Part shown: in pieces, positions 1 through 8,029 of the stretch
How the letters are laid out: each line of letters starts with the position of its first letter
Numbering within the stretch: position 1 is the stretch's first letter
Assembly (NCBI GenBank): GCA_900552675.1
Contig: USAI01000050.1
Span: 1 to 16,068 of the forward strand
From: an uncultured Prevotella sp.
GTDB lineage: Bacteria; Bacteroidota; Bacteroidia; Bacteroidales; Bacteroidaceae
Reading direction: 5' to 3'
DNA: 16,068 nucleotides
Made by a program: the position numbers and the translations under genes
The notes under the pieces: generated by a model
The model's database searches: none
Told to the model about the DNA's origin: nothing
The model's input: the letters and a program-made list of their open reading frames with translations, nothing else

Positions 1-76
1 TGAAACACTCATAAATCGCTCATTCTAAGCTATTCGGCAGATTTTAGCGTAATTTCTAAGAAAAATAGATTCTTTA

Positions 77-255
77 GTTGACGAGTTGACATGTAAACAA
101 GTTGACAAGTAAACAAGTTGACGAGTTGACAAGCTGCTTGCTTTGATGAATTAGGTTCATAGCAAGGATAACAGTTTGTCAACTCGTCAACTTGCTTATA
201 TTCACACAAAGCAAGCAACTCGTTAACTTGTCAACTCGTTAACTCGTCAACTGAC
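77..255. repeat. Octamer repeat array in both orientations
   Basis: From 77 to 132 there are seven consecutive 8-base units with consensus GTTGACAA (variants GTTGACGA, GTTGACAT, GTAAACAA). The same unit appears in inverse orientation at 176-191 (two units) and at 216-255 (five units such as CAACTCGT, TAACTTGT). This gives perfect inverted repeats: CAAGTTGACGAGTTGACAA at 114-132 pairs with 176-194 (19 bp, 43-base loop), and GCTTGCTTTG at 136-145 pairs with 207-216. These pairings compete with each other. The array covers the stop codon and last codons of the patatin gene. The repeat pattern is read directly; its function (terminator, recombination hot spot, slippage array) is not known. Confidence 0.9.
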
Positions 256-1085
256 AAACAAAACTTTTCGCCCAGCGCAAATCCTTCTTCATATAGGCGT
301 TCAAGCTTGGCCGTGTCTTTCGCCATGCGTGTCACCTCCATTGGGCGTTCGGGGCGTATGCATATTATTTGGCCAGCAGCTTCCATACGGTCAATCATCT
401 CCAATTGTTTGTTGTAGGCCGCTATACGCCTACTGAGGGCCACACGCAGGCGTGGATAGTTGCGGTAGATAAAGCGCGGTATTTTATAGTCGCGCCCTGT
501 TTCGCGATATCCCTTGTTGCGGGTGCACACCACCACATTGAAGGGGTGCCCCGTGTCGATGGCGCGCTGCACAGGTATGCTGTCAACAATGCCACCGTCG
601 AGCATCGGAATACCGTCAACCTCAACAATCTTGCTCACATAAGGCAAGCTGCTCGATGCCCGTACAATGTCAAGGGCACGCTGGCGGTCGTGTTTCTCGC
701 TAAGGTACATGGCTTGCCCCGTTTGGCAGTTGGTGGTAACCATCTCAAAGGTGCATTGGTTGTTGAAAAAGGTGTCGAAGTCGAACGGCAAATATTGGTT
801 CGGAAATTTGTCGTACAGCAGTTTGCGGTCAAAAATACAACCTTGTGTCACCAGATGGCGTATGCCAATATAGTTATAACGCGCCAGATAGTCGATATTT
901 GAGATACGGGCTCTTCGTGGCTGATGGCTCATGTACGACATACCATTGCAGGCTCCTGCCGAAACAGCCACCACATAACGAAAATAAAGGTCGTGTTTCA
1001 TGAAACCGTCAAGCACACCACTGGTAAACACACCACGCATGCCTCCACCCTCTAATACCAAGCCTGTATTCCTATCAATGCGCAT
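231..1085 (-). CDS. Patatin-like phospholipase family protein (YjjU-like)
   Basis: Predicted 284-residue serine acyl hydrolase of the patatin family, using a Ser-Asp dyad. The oxyanion-hole motif GGGMRG lies at residues 13-18. The nucleophile is Ser42 in AVSAG; the usual GxSxG has Ala in the first position here, as is common in YjjU-type members. The catalytic Asp is Asp163 in DGG. No signal peptide or membrane segment is seen, so it is probably cytosolic. The substrate is likely a lipid ester but cannot be told from sequence. It is transcribed away from the aminopeptidase gene. The last residues (SVDELTS) and the stop codon are encoded inside the octamer repeat, so the C-terminus could vary between strains. 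Confidence 0.9.
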   Translation of the reverse strand: MRIDRNTGLVLEGGGMRGVFTSGVLDGFMKHDLYFRYVVAVSAGACNGMSYMSHQPRRARISNIDYLARYNYIGIRHLVTQGCIFDRKLLYDKFPNQYLPFDFDTFFNNQCTFEMVTTNCQTGQAMYLSEKHDRQRALDIVRASSSLPYVSKIVEVDGIPMLDGGIVDSIPVQRAIDTGHPFNVVVCTRNKGYRETGRDYKIPRFIYRNYPRLRVALSRRIAAYNKQLEMIDRMEAAGQIICIRPERPMEVTRMAKDTAKLERLYEEGFALGEKFCLSVDELTS

Positions 1086-1113
1086 ATTAATATAATAATG
1101 GTTAATTTCATTA

Positions 1114-1121
1114 CAAAGTTA
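1114..1121 (-). promoter_or_regulatory. -7 element for the patatin gene
   Basis: On the minus strand the sequence reads TAACTTTG, matching the Bacteroidetes -7 consensus TAnnTTTG. It is 28 bases upstream of the patatin ATG. No good TTTG is seen at the -33 position. It is the left arm of a 9-bp inverted repeat shared with the divergent promoter. Confidence 0.5.
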
Positions 1122-1143
1122 CACAATTTATTAGAAAAAGTAG

Positions 1144-1151
1144 TAACTTTG
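1144..1151 (+). promoter_or_regulatory. -7 element for the aminopeptidase gene
   Basis: TAACTTTG matches TAnnTTTG and sits 27 bases before the ATG at 1179. The -33 region falls on the opposing promoter's -7 box and shows no TTTG, so the promoter is either weak or activator-dependent. Confidence 0.5.
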
Positions 1152-1178
1152 CAAACATATTGATAATAATTTTTTGAA

Positions 1179-2582
1179 ATGTTTGACAAACAGACGTATA
1201 TAAACCGCCGCGCTAAGCTTAAAGAACTTGTGAAAAGCGGCATTATTATCCTCTTCGGAAACAACGAGTCGCCTTGCAATTTCCCCAATAACGGTTATTA
1301 TCCGTTTCGTCAAGACTCGTCGTTTCTCTACTATTTCGGACAAAACCGCGATGGCCTGGTAGGTGTTATCGACATCGACAACAATATCGAGACACTGGTG
1401 GGCAACGATATCGACATTGAAGATATTGTGTGGTATGGCAGCGTAGACAGCGTGCACGATATGGCACAACAGGTGGGCGTTGACAATTCGGCTCCCATGA
1501 AAAGCCTGAAAACCATCTGCAACGATGCTATGCGACAGAAACGCACCATACACTTCTTGCCGCCCTACCGTTACGATATTAAACTGCAAATATTCGATCT
1601 CTTGGGCATACACCCCAATCAGCAGAAAGAGTCGGCCAGCATGCCACTCATCAAGGCTGTGGTGAAGATGCGTTCTACCAAAGAGCCACAAGAGATTGTT
1701 GAACTGGAGAAGGCTGCCGAGATAGGCTATCGAATGCACACCACCGCTATGCGCTTAACACGTGCTGGCGTGACAGAGAAGTTTGTGGGCGGACAGGTTG
1801 ATGGTGTGGCCAACTCGTATGGCGCCATGGTAAGTTTCCCCACTATCTATAGCCAGCATGGCGAGATTATGCATGGTAACCCCTCAATGGCAGTGCTTGA
1901 GCCAGGACGCTTAGTGCTGTGCGATGCGGGTGCCGAAAACATCAACAACTATTGTTCTGACAACACGCGCACCATGCCTGTCGACGGCAAGTTTACACAG
2001 CGCCAGCTCGAGATATACAGCATTGTTGAGGCTTGTCACGACCACGCTCTTGAGGTGGCCAAACCTGGTGTGAAATGGATGGACGTACACTTCTCGGTTT
2101 GCCGACTGATGACCGACCGCCTGAAGGAACTGGGACTGATGAAGGGCGATACTGAAGAGGCTGTGCGTGCAGGCGCTCATGCTATGTTCTTGCCTCACGG
2201 CTTAGGACACATGATGGGCATGGACGTGCACGACATGGAGAACCTTGACCAGATAAATGTGGGCTTCGATGACGAAACTCGACCTAACCTTGAGCAGTTT
2301 GGAACCAACTGCCTGCGCATGGGACGCCGACTGGAAGAGGGCTTCGTGGTGACTGATGAACCTGGCATCTACTTCATTCCAGCACTTATCGACGAATGGA
2401 GAGCCAACGGACATTGCAAAGACTTTATCAACTTCGACCTGCTGGATACCTATAAAGACTTTGGTGGTATACGTATTGAAGACGATGTGCTCATCACTGC
2501 CGATGGTTGTCGCTTCTTGGGCGAACAGCGCATACCTTATCATCCTAAAGATGTTGAGGCATTTATGGCCGAGAACAGATAG
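1179..2582 (+). CDS. pepP: Xaa-Pro aminopeptidase (aminopeptidase P, M24B)
   Basis: This 467-residue protein should remove N-terminal residues that precede proline, using a dinuclear metal centre (usually Mn). The N-terminal aminopeptidase-P domain covers about 1-165 and the pita-bread catalytic domain about 175-460. All five expected metal ligands are visible: Asp249 (CDAGAEN), Asp261 (SDNTRT), His344 (HGLGH), Glu394 (DEPGIY) and Glu434 (IRIEDD). No signal peptide is seen, so it acts in the cytosol. The length is typical for bacterial aminopeptidase P. The next gene, an exported C1 peptidase, follows after 79 bases with no clear promoter between, so the two may be co-transcribed and act in succession on peptides. 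Proline-rich peptide use is an inference. Confidence 0.94.
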   Translation: MFDKQTYINRRAKLKELVKSGIIILFGNNESPCNFPNNGYYPFRQDSSFLYYFGQNRDGLVGVIDIDNNIETLVGNDIDIEDIVWYGSVDSVHDMAQQVGVDNSAPMKSLKTICNDAMRQKRTIHFLPPYRYDIKLQIFDLLGIHPNQQKESASMPLIKAVVKMRSTKEPQEIVELEKAAEIGYRMHTTAMRLTRAGVTEKFVGGQVDGVANSYGAMVSFPTIYSQHGEIMHGNPSMAVLEPGRLVLCDAGAENINNYCSDNTRTMPVDGKFTQRQLEIYSIVEACHDHALEVAKPGVKWMDVHFSVCRLMTDRLKELGLMKGDTEEAVRAGAHAMFLPHGLGHMMGMDVHDMENLDQINVGFDDETRPNLEQFGTNCLRMGRRLEEGFVVTDEPGIYFIPALIDEWRANGHCKDFINFDLLDTYKDFGGIRIEDDVLITADGCRFLGEQRIPYHPKDVEAFMAENR

Positions 2583-2661
2583 ACAAACAATATGCTTTAA
2601 AGCAATAAGAGATTGATATAAGAGAATACACAAAACATTTATTAGAAAATAAAACGTATTT

Positions 2662-3864
2662 ATGAAAAAACTCTTTACGCTGGCACTGCTCGCACTGCTG
2701 GCTACCGGTGCCAACGCACAGGACAAAAAGGATGACGCCAACAAGAACAAACCTGTGTTCACTGTTGTAAAGTCGAACCCCATCACAAGTATCAAGAACC
2801 AGAACCGTAGCGGTACCTGCTGGGACTTCTCTGGTCTGTCATACTTTGAGAGCGAAATCTTGAAGAAGTCGGGCAAAACATACGACCTCTGCGAGATGTT
2901 CGTTGCGAACAAAACTTATATGGATCGCGCCACAAAGGCCGTACGCATGCATGGCGATGTATCGTTTTCTCAGGGCGGTAGCCACTACGACGTGCTCTAT
3001 TGCTTGAAAAACTATGGTATCTGCCCCGAAGACGCTATGCCATTGCCTGGCACACTGTATGGCGACACACTGGCCAACTTCAACGAGTTCTTCGATGTAA
3101 TGACTCCCTATGTTGAGGCTGTGGCTAAGAGCAACGCTAAGTCGCTTTCACCCGTTTGGAAGCAGGGCCTGCAGGGCATCCTCGACTCATATCTGGGCAA
3201 GTGCCCCGAAAGCTTCAAGTATGAGGGCAAAACCTATACTCCGCAGTCGTTTGTTGAGAGCCTCGGCCTCAATCTCGACGACTATGTGTCAATCACCAGC
3301 TTCACACACCATCCTTTCTGGACACAGTTTACTGTTGAGGTACAGGACAACTGGCGCTGGCCGCTCAGCTGGAACGTGCCCATGGACGACATGATGCGCA
3401 TCATTGATAACGCTGTCATGAACGGTTACACCGTAGCATGGGGTGGCGATGTGTCAGAAGAGGGCTTCACACGCGATGGTCTGGCTATCGCTTACGATAC
3501 AAAGAAGGTTCAGAGCCTCGCTGGTAGCGATGCTGCTCGCTGGCTGAAGCTCACCACCGCACAGAAGAAGAACATGATCGACTCGCTGGGCGTAAACGTT
3601 CCCGAGGTGGTGCCCACACAGAAGATGCGTCAGGATGCTTACGACAACTGGGAAACTACTGACGACCACGGTATGCACATCTATGGTATTGCTAAAGACC
3701 AGAACGGTCGCGAATACTATATGGTGAAGAACTCTTGGGGCGAGCACGGTACCTACAAAGGCGTTTGGTACATGTCGAAGAACTTCATCGCCTACAAGAC
3801 AATGGACTTTGTTGTAAACAAAAACGCCATTCCTAAGGATATCCGCAAGAAGATGGGTATCTAA
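2662..3864 (+). CDS. Exported C1 family cysteine peptidase, bleomycin hydrolase-like
   Basis: This 400-residue papain-fold peptidase belongs to the bleomycin hydrolase/PepC group (C1B). Residues 1-19 form a signal peptide (lysines, Leu/Ala-rich core, ANA before Gln20), so the product is exported to the periplasm; there is no lipobox. The catalytic residues can be read: Gln47 (oxyanion hole), Cys53 in SGTCWDFS, His336 in DDHGMH and Asn357 in KNSWG. The family is usually a cytosolic aminopeptidase of about 440-470 residues, so this is a slightly shorter exported version. A terminator hairpin begins 15 bases after the stop codon. Likely role: trimming oligopeptides in the periplasm before uptake. 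Confidence 0.92.
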   Translation: MKKLFTLALLALLATGANAQDKKDDANKNKPVFTVVKSNPITSIKNQNRSGTCWDFSGLSYFESEILKKSGKTYDLCEMFVANKTYMDRATKAVRMHGDVSFSQGGSHYDVLYCLKNYGICPEDAMPLPGTLYGDTLANFNEFFDVMTPYVEAVAKSNAKSLSPVWKQGLQGILDSYLGKCPESFKYEGKTYTPQSFVESLGLNLDDYVSITSFTHHPFWTQFTVEVQDNWRWPLSWNVPMDDMMRIIDNAVMNGYTVAWGGDVSEEGFTRDGLAIAYDTKKVQSLAGSDAARWLKLTTAQKKNMIDSLGVNVPEVVPTQKMRQDAYDNWETTDDHGMHIYGIAKDQNGREYYMVKNSWGEHGTYKGVWYMSKNFIAYKTMDFVVNKNAIPKDIRKKMGI

Positions 3865-3878
3865 TAAAGATAACTCGT

Positions 3879-3924
3879 GATAGGCTAATAGGTTATCTTA
3901 GCTATCAGCCTATCCCTTATTTTT
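3879..3924 (+). terminator. Terminator after the C1 peptidase gene
   Basis: GATAGGCT (3879-3886) pairs with AGCCTATC (3907-3914), an 8-bp stem with a 20-base loop. A T-rich run, CCTTATTTTT, ends at 3924. It lies 15 bases after the stop codon, as expected for an intrinsic terminator of the peptidase transcript. Confidence 0.7.
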
Positions 3925-3925
3925 G

Positions 3926-3993
3926 CATCGCCGATGCCTGCTGAACAGTATGTGTTGCATACGCAACTTGCACTGTCAGAGGCATCGGCGATG
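3926..3993. repeat. 68-base long hairpin element
   Basis: CATCGCCGATGCC (3926-3938) is perfectly complementary to GGCATCGGCGATG (3981-3993). The stem continues inward with small bulges: CTGA with TCAG, ACAGT (3945-3949) with ACTGT (3972-3976), and GTTGC (3954-3958) with GCAAC (3963-3967) around a four-base ATAC loop. Each outer arm is also nearly self-complementary (CATCG-C-CGATG). It starts two bases after the T-run of the preceding terminator and has no strong T-run of its own. It could be an additional terminator, a small palindromic repeat or part of an RNA. There is no second copy in the window. Confidence 0.85.
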
Positions 3994-4049
3994 TTCATTT
4001 TGTATCATTATGTGAGCCTTTTTTACCCTATAGTGGCTTTTTTTTGTTG

Positions 4050-4060
4050 ACTGTGACAGT
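4050..4060. promoter_or_regulatory. Palindrome ACTGTGACAGT, possible activator site
   Basis: This is an 11-base palindrome (ACTGT-G-ACAGT) placed 18 bases upstream of the -7 box at 4079-4086, covering the position where a -33 TTTG would be expected. The placement is that of a class II activator site. The protein that would bind it is unknown. Confidence 0.45.
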
Positions 4061-4078
4061 TTTGAAAAATAAATTGTG

Positions 4079-4086
4079 TATTTTTG
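4079..4086 (+). promoter_or_regulatory. -7 element of the phosphatase-receptor operon
   Basis: TATTTTTG matches TAnnTTTG and is followed by GCACC. Transcription would start near 4093, giving a 5' leader of about 130 bases before the ATG at 4221. The nearest TTTG upstream (4061-4064) is too close (14 bases) to serve as a standard -33 element. Confidence 0.5.
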
Positions 4087-4220
4087 CACCAAATAAAAAC
4101 TATTTATACCTATTAGGTTTTACCCTTGCAGAAAGATCTTGTATCTTAAATACTTTAGCAATAAGAATTGTTTATTATACGTAGGTTAATTATTCATTCT
4201 ACATCATATATACTAAAAAC

Positions 4221-5192
4221 ATGAAACAAAAAGGTAGAAAAAGCTATTGCCTTCACGCTATGGTGGCAATGATGATGGCGTTCTTTATGATAGGAACGCT
4301 GGTAACAGCTCAAGCCCAAACAGCAAATGTATGGGCAACGATGAAAGGCGACATCACAATGTTTATGGCTAACGACTTAGGACGCAACGGATATTATGAC
4401 CAGAAACCCATAGCTGAACTGATGGGCAATATGGCTAAAACACTGAAACCTAAGTGTGTGCTGGCCGCTGGCGATATTCATCATTTCAATGGCATAGCCT
4501 CGGTGAACGACCCCCTGTGGAATACTAATTATGAATGGGTGTATGCGCATCCGGAACTGATGATCGACTGGTTTCCTGTGCTGGGCAACCACGAATATCG
4601 TGGCAACACGCAGGCCGTGCTCGACTATGGTAAGGTGAGCCGCCGATGGATGATGCCTGCTCGCTATTATACAAAGGTGTTTGACAAGAAAGGCCTCACC
4701 GTGCGCGTAGTGTTTATCGATACTACCCCGTTTATTGAGCGTTACCGTGTGTCGGATGTTTACCCCGATGCTCGCAAGCAGGAAAACGACCCGCAGCTGC
4801 AATGGCTGGATGCCACCTTGCGCAATGCGCATGAAGACTGGGTTATTGTTATAGGGCATCACCCCATATATGCTTATACTGATAAGAAAGATATTGAACG
4901 TAAGGATATGCAGCGTGCCGTGTTGCCCGTGTTGCAACGCTATAAAAACGTTGATGTGTATGCTTGCGGACATATTCACAACTTTCAACATATACGTATG
5001 ACGGGCGATGCTATCGACTATGTAGTAAATGGTTCGGCCTCGTTGGGTCGCGATGTAAAACCCACCACGGGCACCGTGTTCTGCAGTAGCGCCGATGGCT
5101 TCTCGGTGTTCTCGGCCACAAAGAAGCAGTTGTGCATGTATATGATCGATAAAGACGGAAACATTATTCACACCATTACGCGTAATAAATAG
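4221..5192 (+). CDS. Exported metallophosphoesterase, purple acid phosphatase-like
   Basis: This 323-residue calcineurin-like phosphoesterase has an N-terminal signal sequence (hydrophobic core about 12-30, AQAQT cleavage region). Metal-binding motifs appear in order: Asp52 (NDLG), Asp85 (GDIHHF), Asn123-His124 (GNHE), His213 (GHHP), and His251/His253 (GHIH). The ordering and the NDLGRNGYYDQ segment resemble tartrate-resistant/purple acid phosphatases. However, the tyrosine of GDxxY, the iron charge-transfer ligand in true purple acid phosphatases, is His88 here. It should hydrolyse phosphomonoesters in the periplasm or at the cell surface. The TonB-dependent receptor gene begins four bases after its stop, so the two are translationally linked. 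The natural substrate is unknown. Confidence 0.9.
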   Translation: MKQKGRKSYCLHAMVAMMMAFFMIGTLVTAQAQTANVWATMKGDITMFMANDLGRNGYYDQKPIAELMGNMAKTLKPKCVLAAGDIHHFNGIASVNDPLWNTNYEWVYAHPELMIDWFPVLGNHEYRGNTQAVLDYGKVSRRWMMPARYYTKVFDKKGLTVRVVFIDTTPFIERYRVSDVYPDARKQENDPQLQWLDATLRNAHEDWVIVIGHHPIYAYTDKKDIERKDMQRAVLPVLQRYKNVDVYACGHIHNFQHIRMTGDAIDYVVNGSASLGRDVKPTTGTVFCSSADGFSVFSATKKQLCMYMIDKDGNIIHTITRNK

Positions 5193-5196
5193 CGAT

Positions 5197-7986
5197 ATGC
5201 GTAAACATATTATCTTATTGACGGCTGCCGTGATGGTGGTCACAACAGTTTGCGCTCGCGATATTGACGGAAGGGTGAACGATAGTGCTACTGGTGAGCC
5301 ATTGGTGGGCTCGGTAGTAAGGGTTAAGGAACTGGCAAACATTCAAGCTACGACAGGGCTTGATGGCTCGTTCTCGTTACGCGGATTGCCTGAACAAGGA
5401 CAGTTTACCCTGGTGATAAGCTACTTGGCTTACAACACTGTTGAACATCGTGTAGACGTGAGCAATACCGAAGGACGTATCAATATTGCTTTGCACGAAG
5501 CCTCCCGACAACTCAGTGAGGTGCAGGTGACGGGCTTTCGAGAGAAGCGTACTGACCGCAGCGCCATGGCTTTAGAGAAAAATGCGGGCACGGTGCTCAA
5601 CGTTACTAGTGCGCAGAGCATTCAGCTATCGCCCGACATTAATGTTGCCAACGTGTTGCAGCGTGTGTCGGGAGTAACGATGGAGAAAGATGCCACAGGC
5701 GAGGCCTCGTATGCCATCTTACGAGGTATGGACAAACGTTACAACTATACCTTGGTAAACGGGGTGAAGATACCCAGCCCCGACGATAAAAACCGTTACA
5801 TCCCATTAAACCTCTTTCCGAGCGATTTGATGGACCGTCTTGTGGTGTCGAAAACACTCACAGCCGATATGGAGGGCGATGCTGCTGGTGGCGTGGTAGA
5901 TATGGTGATGAAAGATGCTCCTGCACGCTTTTCGCTGCAAGCCAATGCTGCCATTGGTACCACCGATTATTATATGCATAGCAACCGTTTCTATCTCTCG
6001 GCTGATCGCAGTGACATCACGCGCCGAGCTCCTTACGAAACGATGGGTGCCGACTATAAGGCTACCACGGCCGACTTTAAAACGGGGGGTACACGCATCT
6101 CGTCGCATGATATGCCAGCGCCTAACGTGGTGGCGGGCCTCTCGGTAGGGCACCGCTTTTGGGACAACCGCGTGGGCGTAACGCTGGCGGGCAGCTTGCA
6201 AAATATGTATCGTGGCACCGAGCGCACCTATAATGGTGTGAAGATGGCTACGGGCCAAGCCACCATGTATGTTTATTCGCTACAACATCGTTATTATTCT
6301 ATTCATGACCTTACGGGTGGCTTGCATGCCAAAATCGACTTTGCCCCTGTGCGCGGTCATAAAATAGAATGGTATAATATGTTGGTGGGCACCTCGTCAG
6401 AAAATGTGCGATACACCAATACAATCAAAACCGAATATATAGATAAAACATCTTATTCGCAAGATGACGAAACAAGATCGATGCAACTATCGCAACGCAT
6501 CTTGGCCACACACCTCAAGGGCACGCATCATTTTGGCGATGACCTGACGGTCGACTGGGCGGGCATCTTCTCTGAGGCACGAGCCAAAGATCCTGATCGT
6601 GTGTATCAGTCGCTCACCAATTATGTGACAACCGACGATACCTCGATAGGGGGCTACTGGACAGGCAACCACACCATTGCCAAAACACAGCCTCGTGATA
6701 TGACACGACGCTTTCAGCATAACACCGACCGCGACTGGGCTGGCTATGCCAATATTGCTTACGACCAGCATCTCACTGCTTTTGATGTTTTGTGGAAGGC
6801 GGGTGCACAGTATCGTCGCAAAGAACGTAAAAACCGTTTCTACTCGTACGACTTTAACCCATCCGACATTACGCAGACACTTCAAGGTAATGGTTTCGAC
6901 CAATATAAAAATATAGGCTGGACCTGCACCACACCTTATTCGCAAGCCTCGCAACTGAATTACGACTCGAAGGAGCACATTGGCGGAACCTATGGCATGC
7001 TGACCTTGAAAACATCGTGGGCCGAACTGTATGCAGGATGCCGTGTTGAGCACACTAACCAGATATACACCATGCTTCAAAAGTTTAAGAACATGGGGCA
7101 GGTGGGCGAACAGAGCTATTGGGATGTGTTGCCATCGGCATCGCTAAAGTGGAAACCCACTGACAATATGAACATACGCCTGTCATATTATCGCTCTATC
7201 AATCGTCCTGGCTTTTACGAAATAGTGCCTTACCAACTGATGGGCGAAGAGTATATGGAGCGTGGTAATCCCACGTTGAAGCGTGCCCGCATTGACAATG
7301 TCGACCTGAGATGGGAGTGGTTTCCATCGCCCACCGAACAGTTGCTCGTAGGCTTGTTCTATAAATACCTGAAAAATCCTATCGAGCAAGTGTTTGTCAG
7401 TGCCGAAAACCATGGCGCGGGTGGCACCAACGATTATTATATGCCGCAAAACTTGGGCAACGCGCGCAACATGGGCGTAGAGATCGACGTGGTGAAGTAT
7501 GTGCGCCACTTTGGCGTGAAGGCCAACTATACCTATACACACTCGGCCATCACCACCTCGAAACGTCAATACAAAGAGGGTAGCGCCGAGTTTCTGTCTG
7601 ACGTAACGCAAACCCGACCTTTGGTAAACCAGGCCCCGCACACCGCCAACGTGTCGCTGATGTATAAAGATACGGCACACGGATGGAACGCCCAACTGGC
7701 ATCGGCCTATACTGGCACACGTTTAGCTGTGGTGTCGCCTTTTAAAAATGCCGACCAGTGGGATAAGGGCATGTTCTCGCTCGACCTCAGCGCCGAGAAA
7801 AAGTTTAAGGGTGGGCTAAGCCTCTTCATGAAGGCAAACAACCTGACTGATGCTAAGCGTGAACGCTATCTGAAGACGGTGAACACTGAGAACGTTGGCC
7901 TTGAAGGACAGAAGCCCGACCGCACCATTGTGGGCACCTATCGCTACGGCCGCACCTTCCTCGTTGGTGTGCGCTTTGCTATGTAA
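5197..7986 (+). CDS. TonB-dependent outer-membrane receptor with CarboxypepD-like domain
   Basis: This 929-residue receptor has a signal peptide (1-20, cleavage near VCA/RD), then a carboxypeptidase-regulatory-like beta-sandwich (about 21-100: DGRVNDSATGEPLVG, LDGSFSLRGL), a TonB-box-like stretch (LSEVQVTGF, 106-114), a plug domain (about 120-245, with NVLQRVSGV, LRGMDKRYNYTLVNG and GGVVDMVMKD), and a 22-strand barrel to the C-terminus. It would import a ligand too large or too scarce for porins, powered by TonB-ExbBD. No SusD-like gene accompanies it, so it is not a standard SusCD pair. Its partners are the phosphatase upstream and the beta-helix lipoprotein downstream. The ligand cannot be deduced; a phosphorylated compound or its dephosphorylated product is an inference from context. 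Confidence 0.94.
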   Translation: MRKHIILLTAAVMVVTTVCARDIDGRVNDSATGEPLVGSVVRVKELANIQATTGLDGSFSLRGLPEQGQFTLVISYLAYNTVEHRVDVSNTEGRINIALHEASRQLSEVQVTGFREKRTDRSAMALEKNAGTVLNVTSAQSIQLSPDINVANVLQRVSGVTMEKDATGEASYAILRGMDKRYNYTLVNGVKIPSPDDKNRYIPLNLFPSDLMDRLVVSKTLTADMEGDAAGGVVDMVMKDAPARFSLQANAAIGTTDYYMHSNRFYLSADRSDITRRAPYETMGADYKATTADFKTGGTRISSHDMPAPNVVAGLSVGHRFWDNRVGVTLAGSLQNMYRGTERTYNGVKMATGQATMYVYSLQHRYYSIHDLTGGLHAKIDFAPVRGHKIEWYNMLVGTSSENVRYTNTIKTEYIDKTSYSQDDETRSMQLSQRILATHLKGTHHFGDDLTVDWAGIFSEARAKDPDRVYQSLTNYVTTDDTSIGGYWTGNHTIAKTQPRDMTRRFQHNTDRDWAGYANIAYDQHLTAFDVLWKAGAQYRRKERKNRFYSYDFNPSDITQTLQGNGFDQYKNIGWTCTTPYSQASQLNYDSKEHIGGTYGMLTLKTSWAELYAGCRVEHTNQIYTMLQKFKNMGQVGEQSYWDVLPSASLKWKPTDNMNIRLSYYRSINRPGFYEIVPYQLMGEEYMERGNPTLKRARIDNVDLRWEWFPSPTEQLLVGLFYKYLKNPIEQVFVSAENHGAGGTNDYYMPQNLGNARNMGVEIDVVKYVRHFGVKANYTYTHSAITTSKRQYKEGSAEFLSDVTQTRPLVNQAPHTANVSLMYKDTAHGWNAQLASAYTGTRLAVVSPFKNADQWDKGMFSLDLSAEKKFKGGLSLFMKANNLTDAKRERYLKTVNTENVGLEGQKPDRTIVGTYRYGRTFLVGVRFAM

Positions 7987-8029
7987 TAACATATACTGTT
8001 TTAAAATACAAAATAAGACAATAAAAATA

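Noticed and set aside
30..218. Small minus-strand open frame of 62 codons in the repeat region
   Set aside because: It is a translation of the octamer repeats with no start context or protein features.
77..255. CRISPR array
   Set aside because: The units are 8 bases, contiguous or nearly so, present in both orientations and without spacers of constant length; no cas genes are near.
2593..2604. Palindrome TGCTTTAAAGCA between the two peptidase genes as a terminator
   Set aside because: The stem is short and has no loop or T-run; it is too weak to call and the genes look co-transcribed.
4377..5342. Long minus-strand open frame (321 codons) opposite the phosphatase gene
   Set aside because: It is antisense to a gene with clear family motifs, has no recognisable protein features and reads as a by-product of the codon use of the real gene.
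7895..8029. Upstream in-frame start for the beta-helix lipoprotein
   Set aside because: It would add 45 residues encoded inside the receptor gene and would bury a proper lipoprotein signal peptide that starts at 8030.
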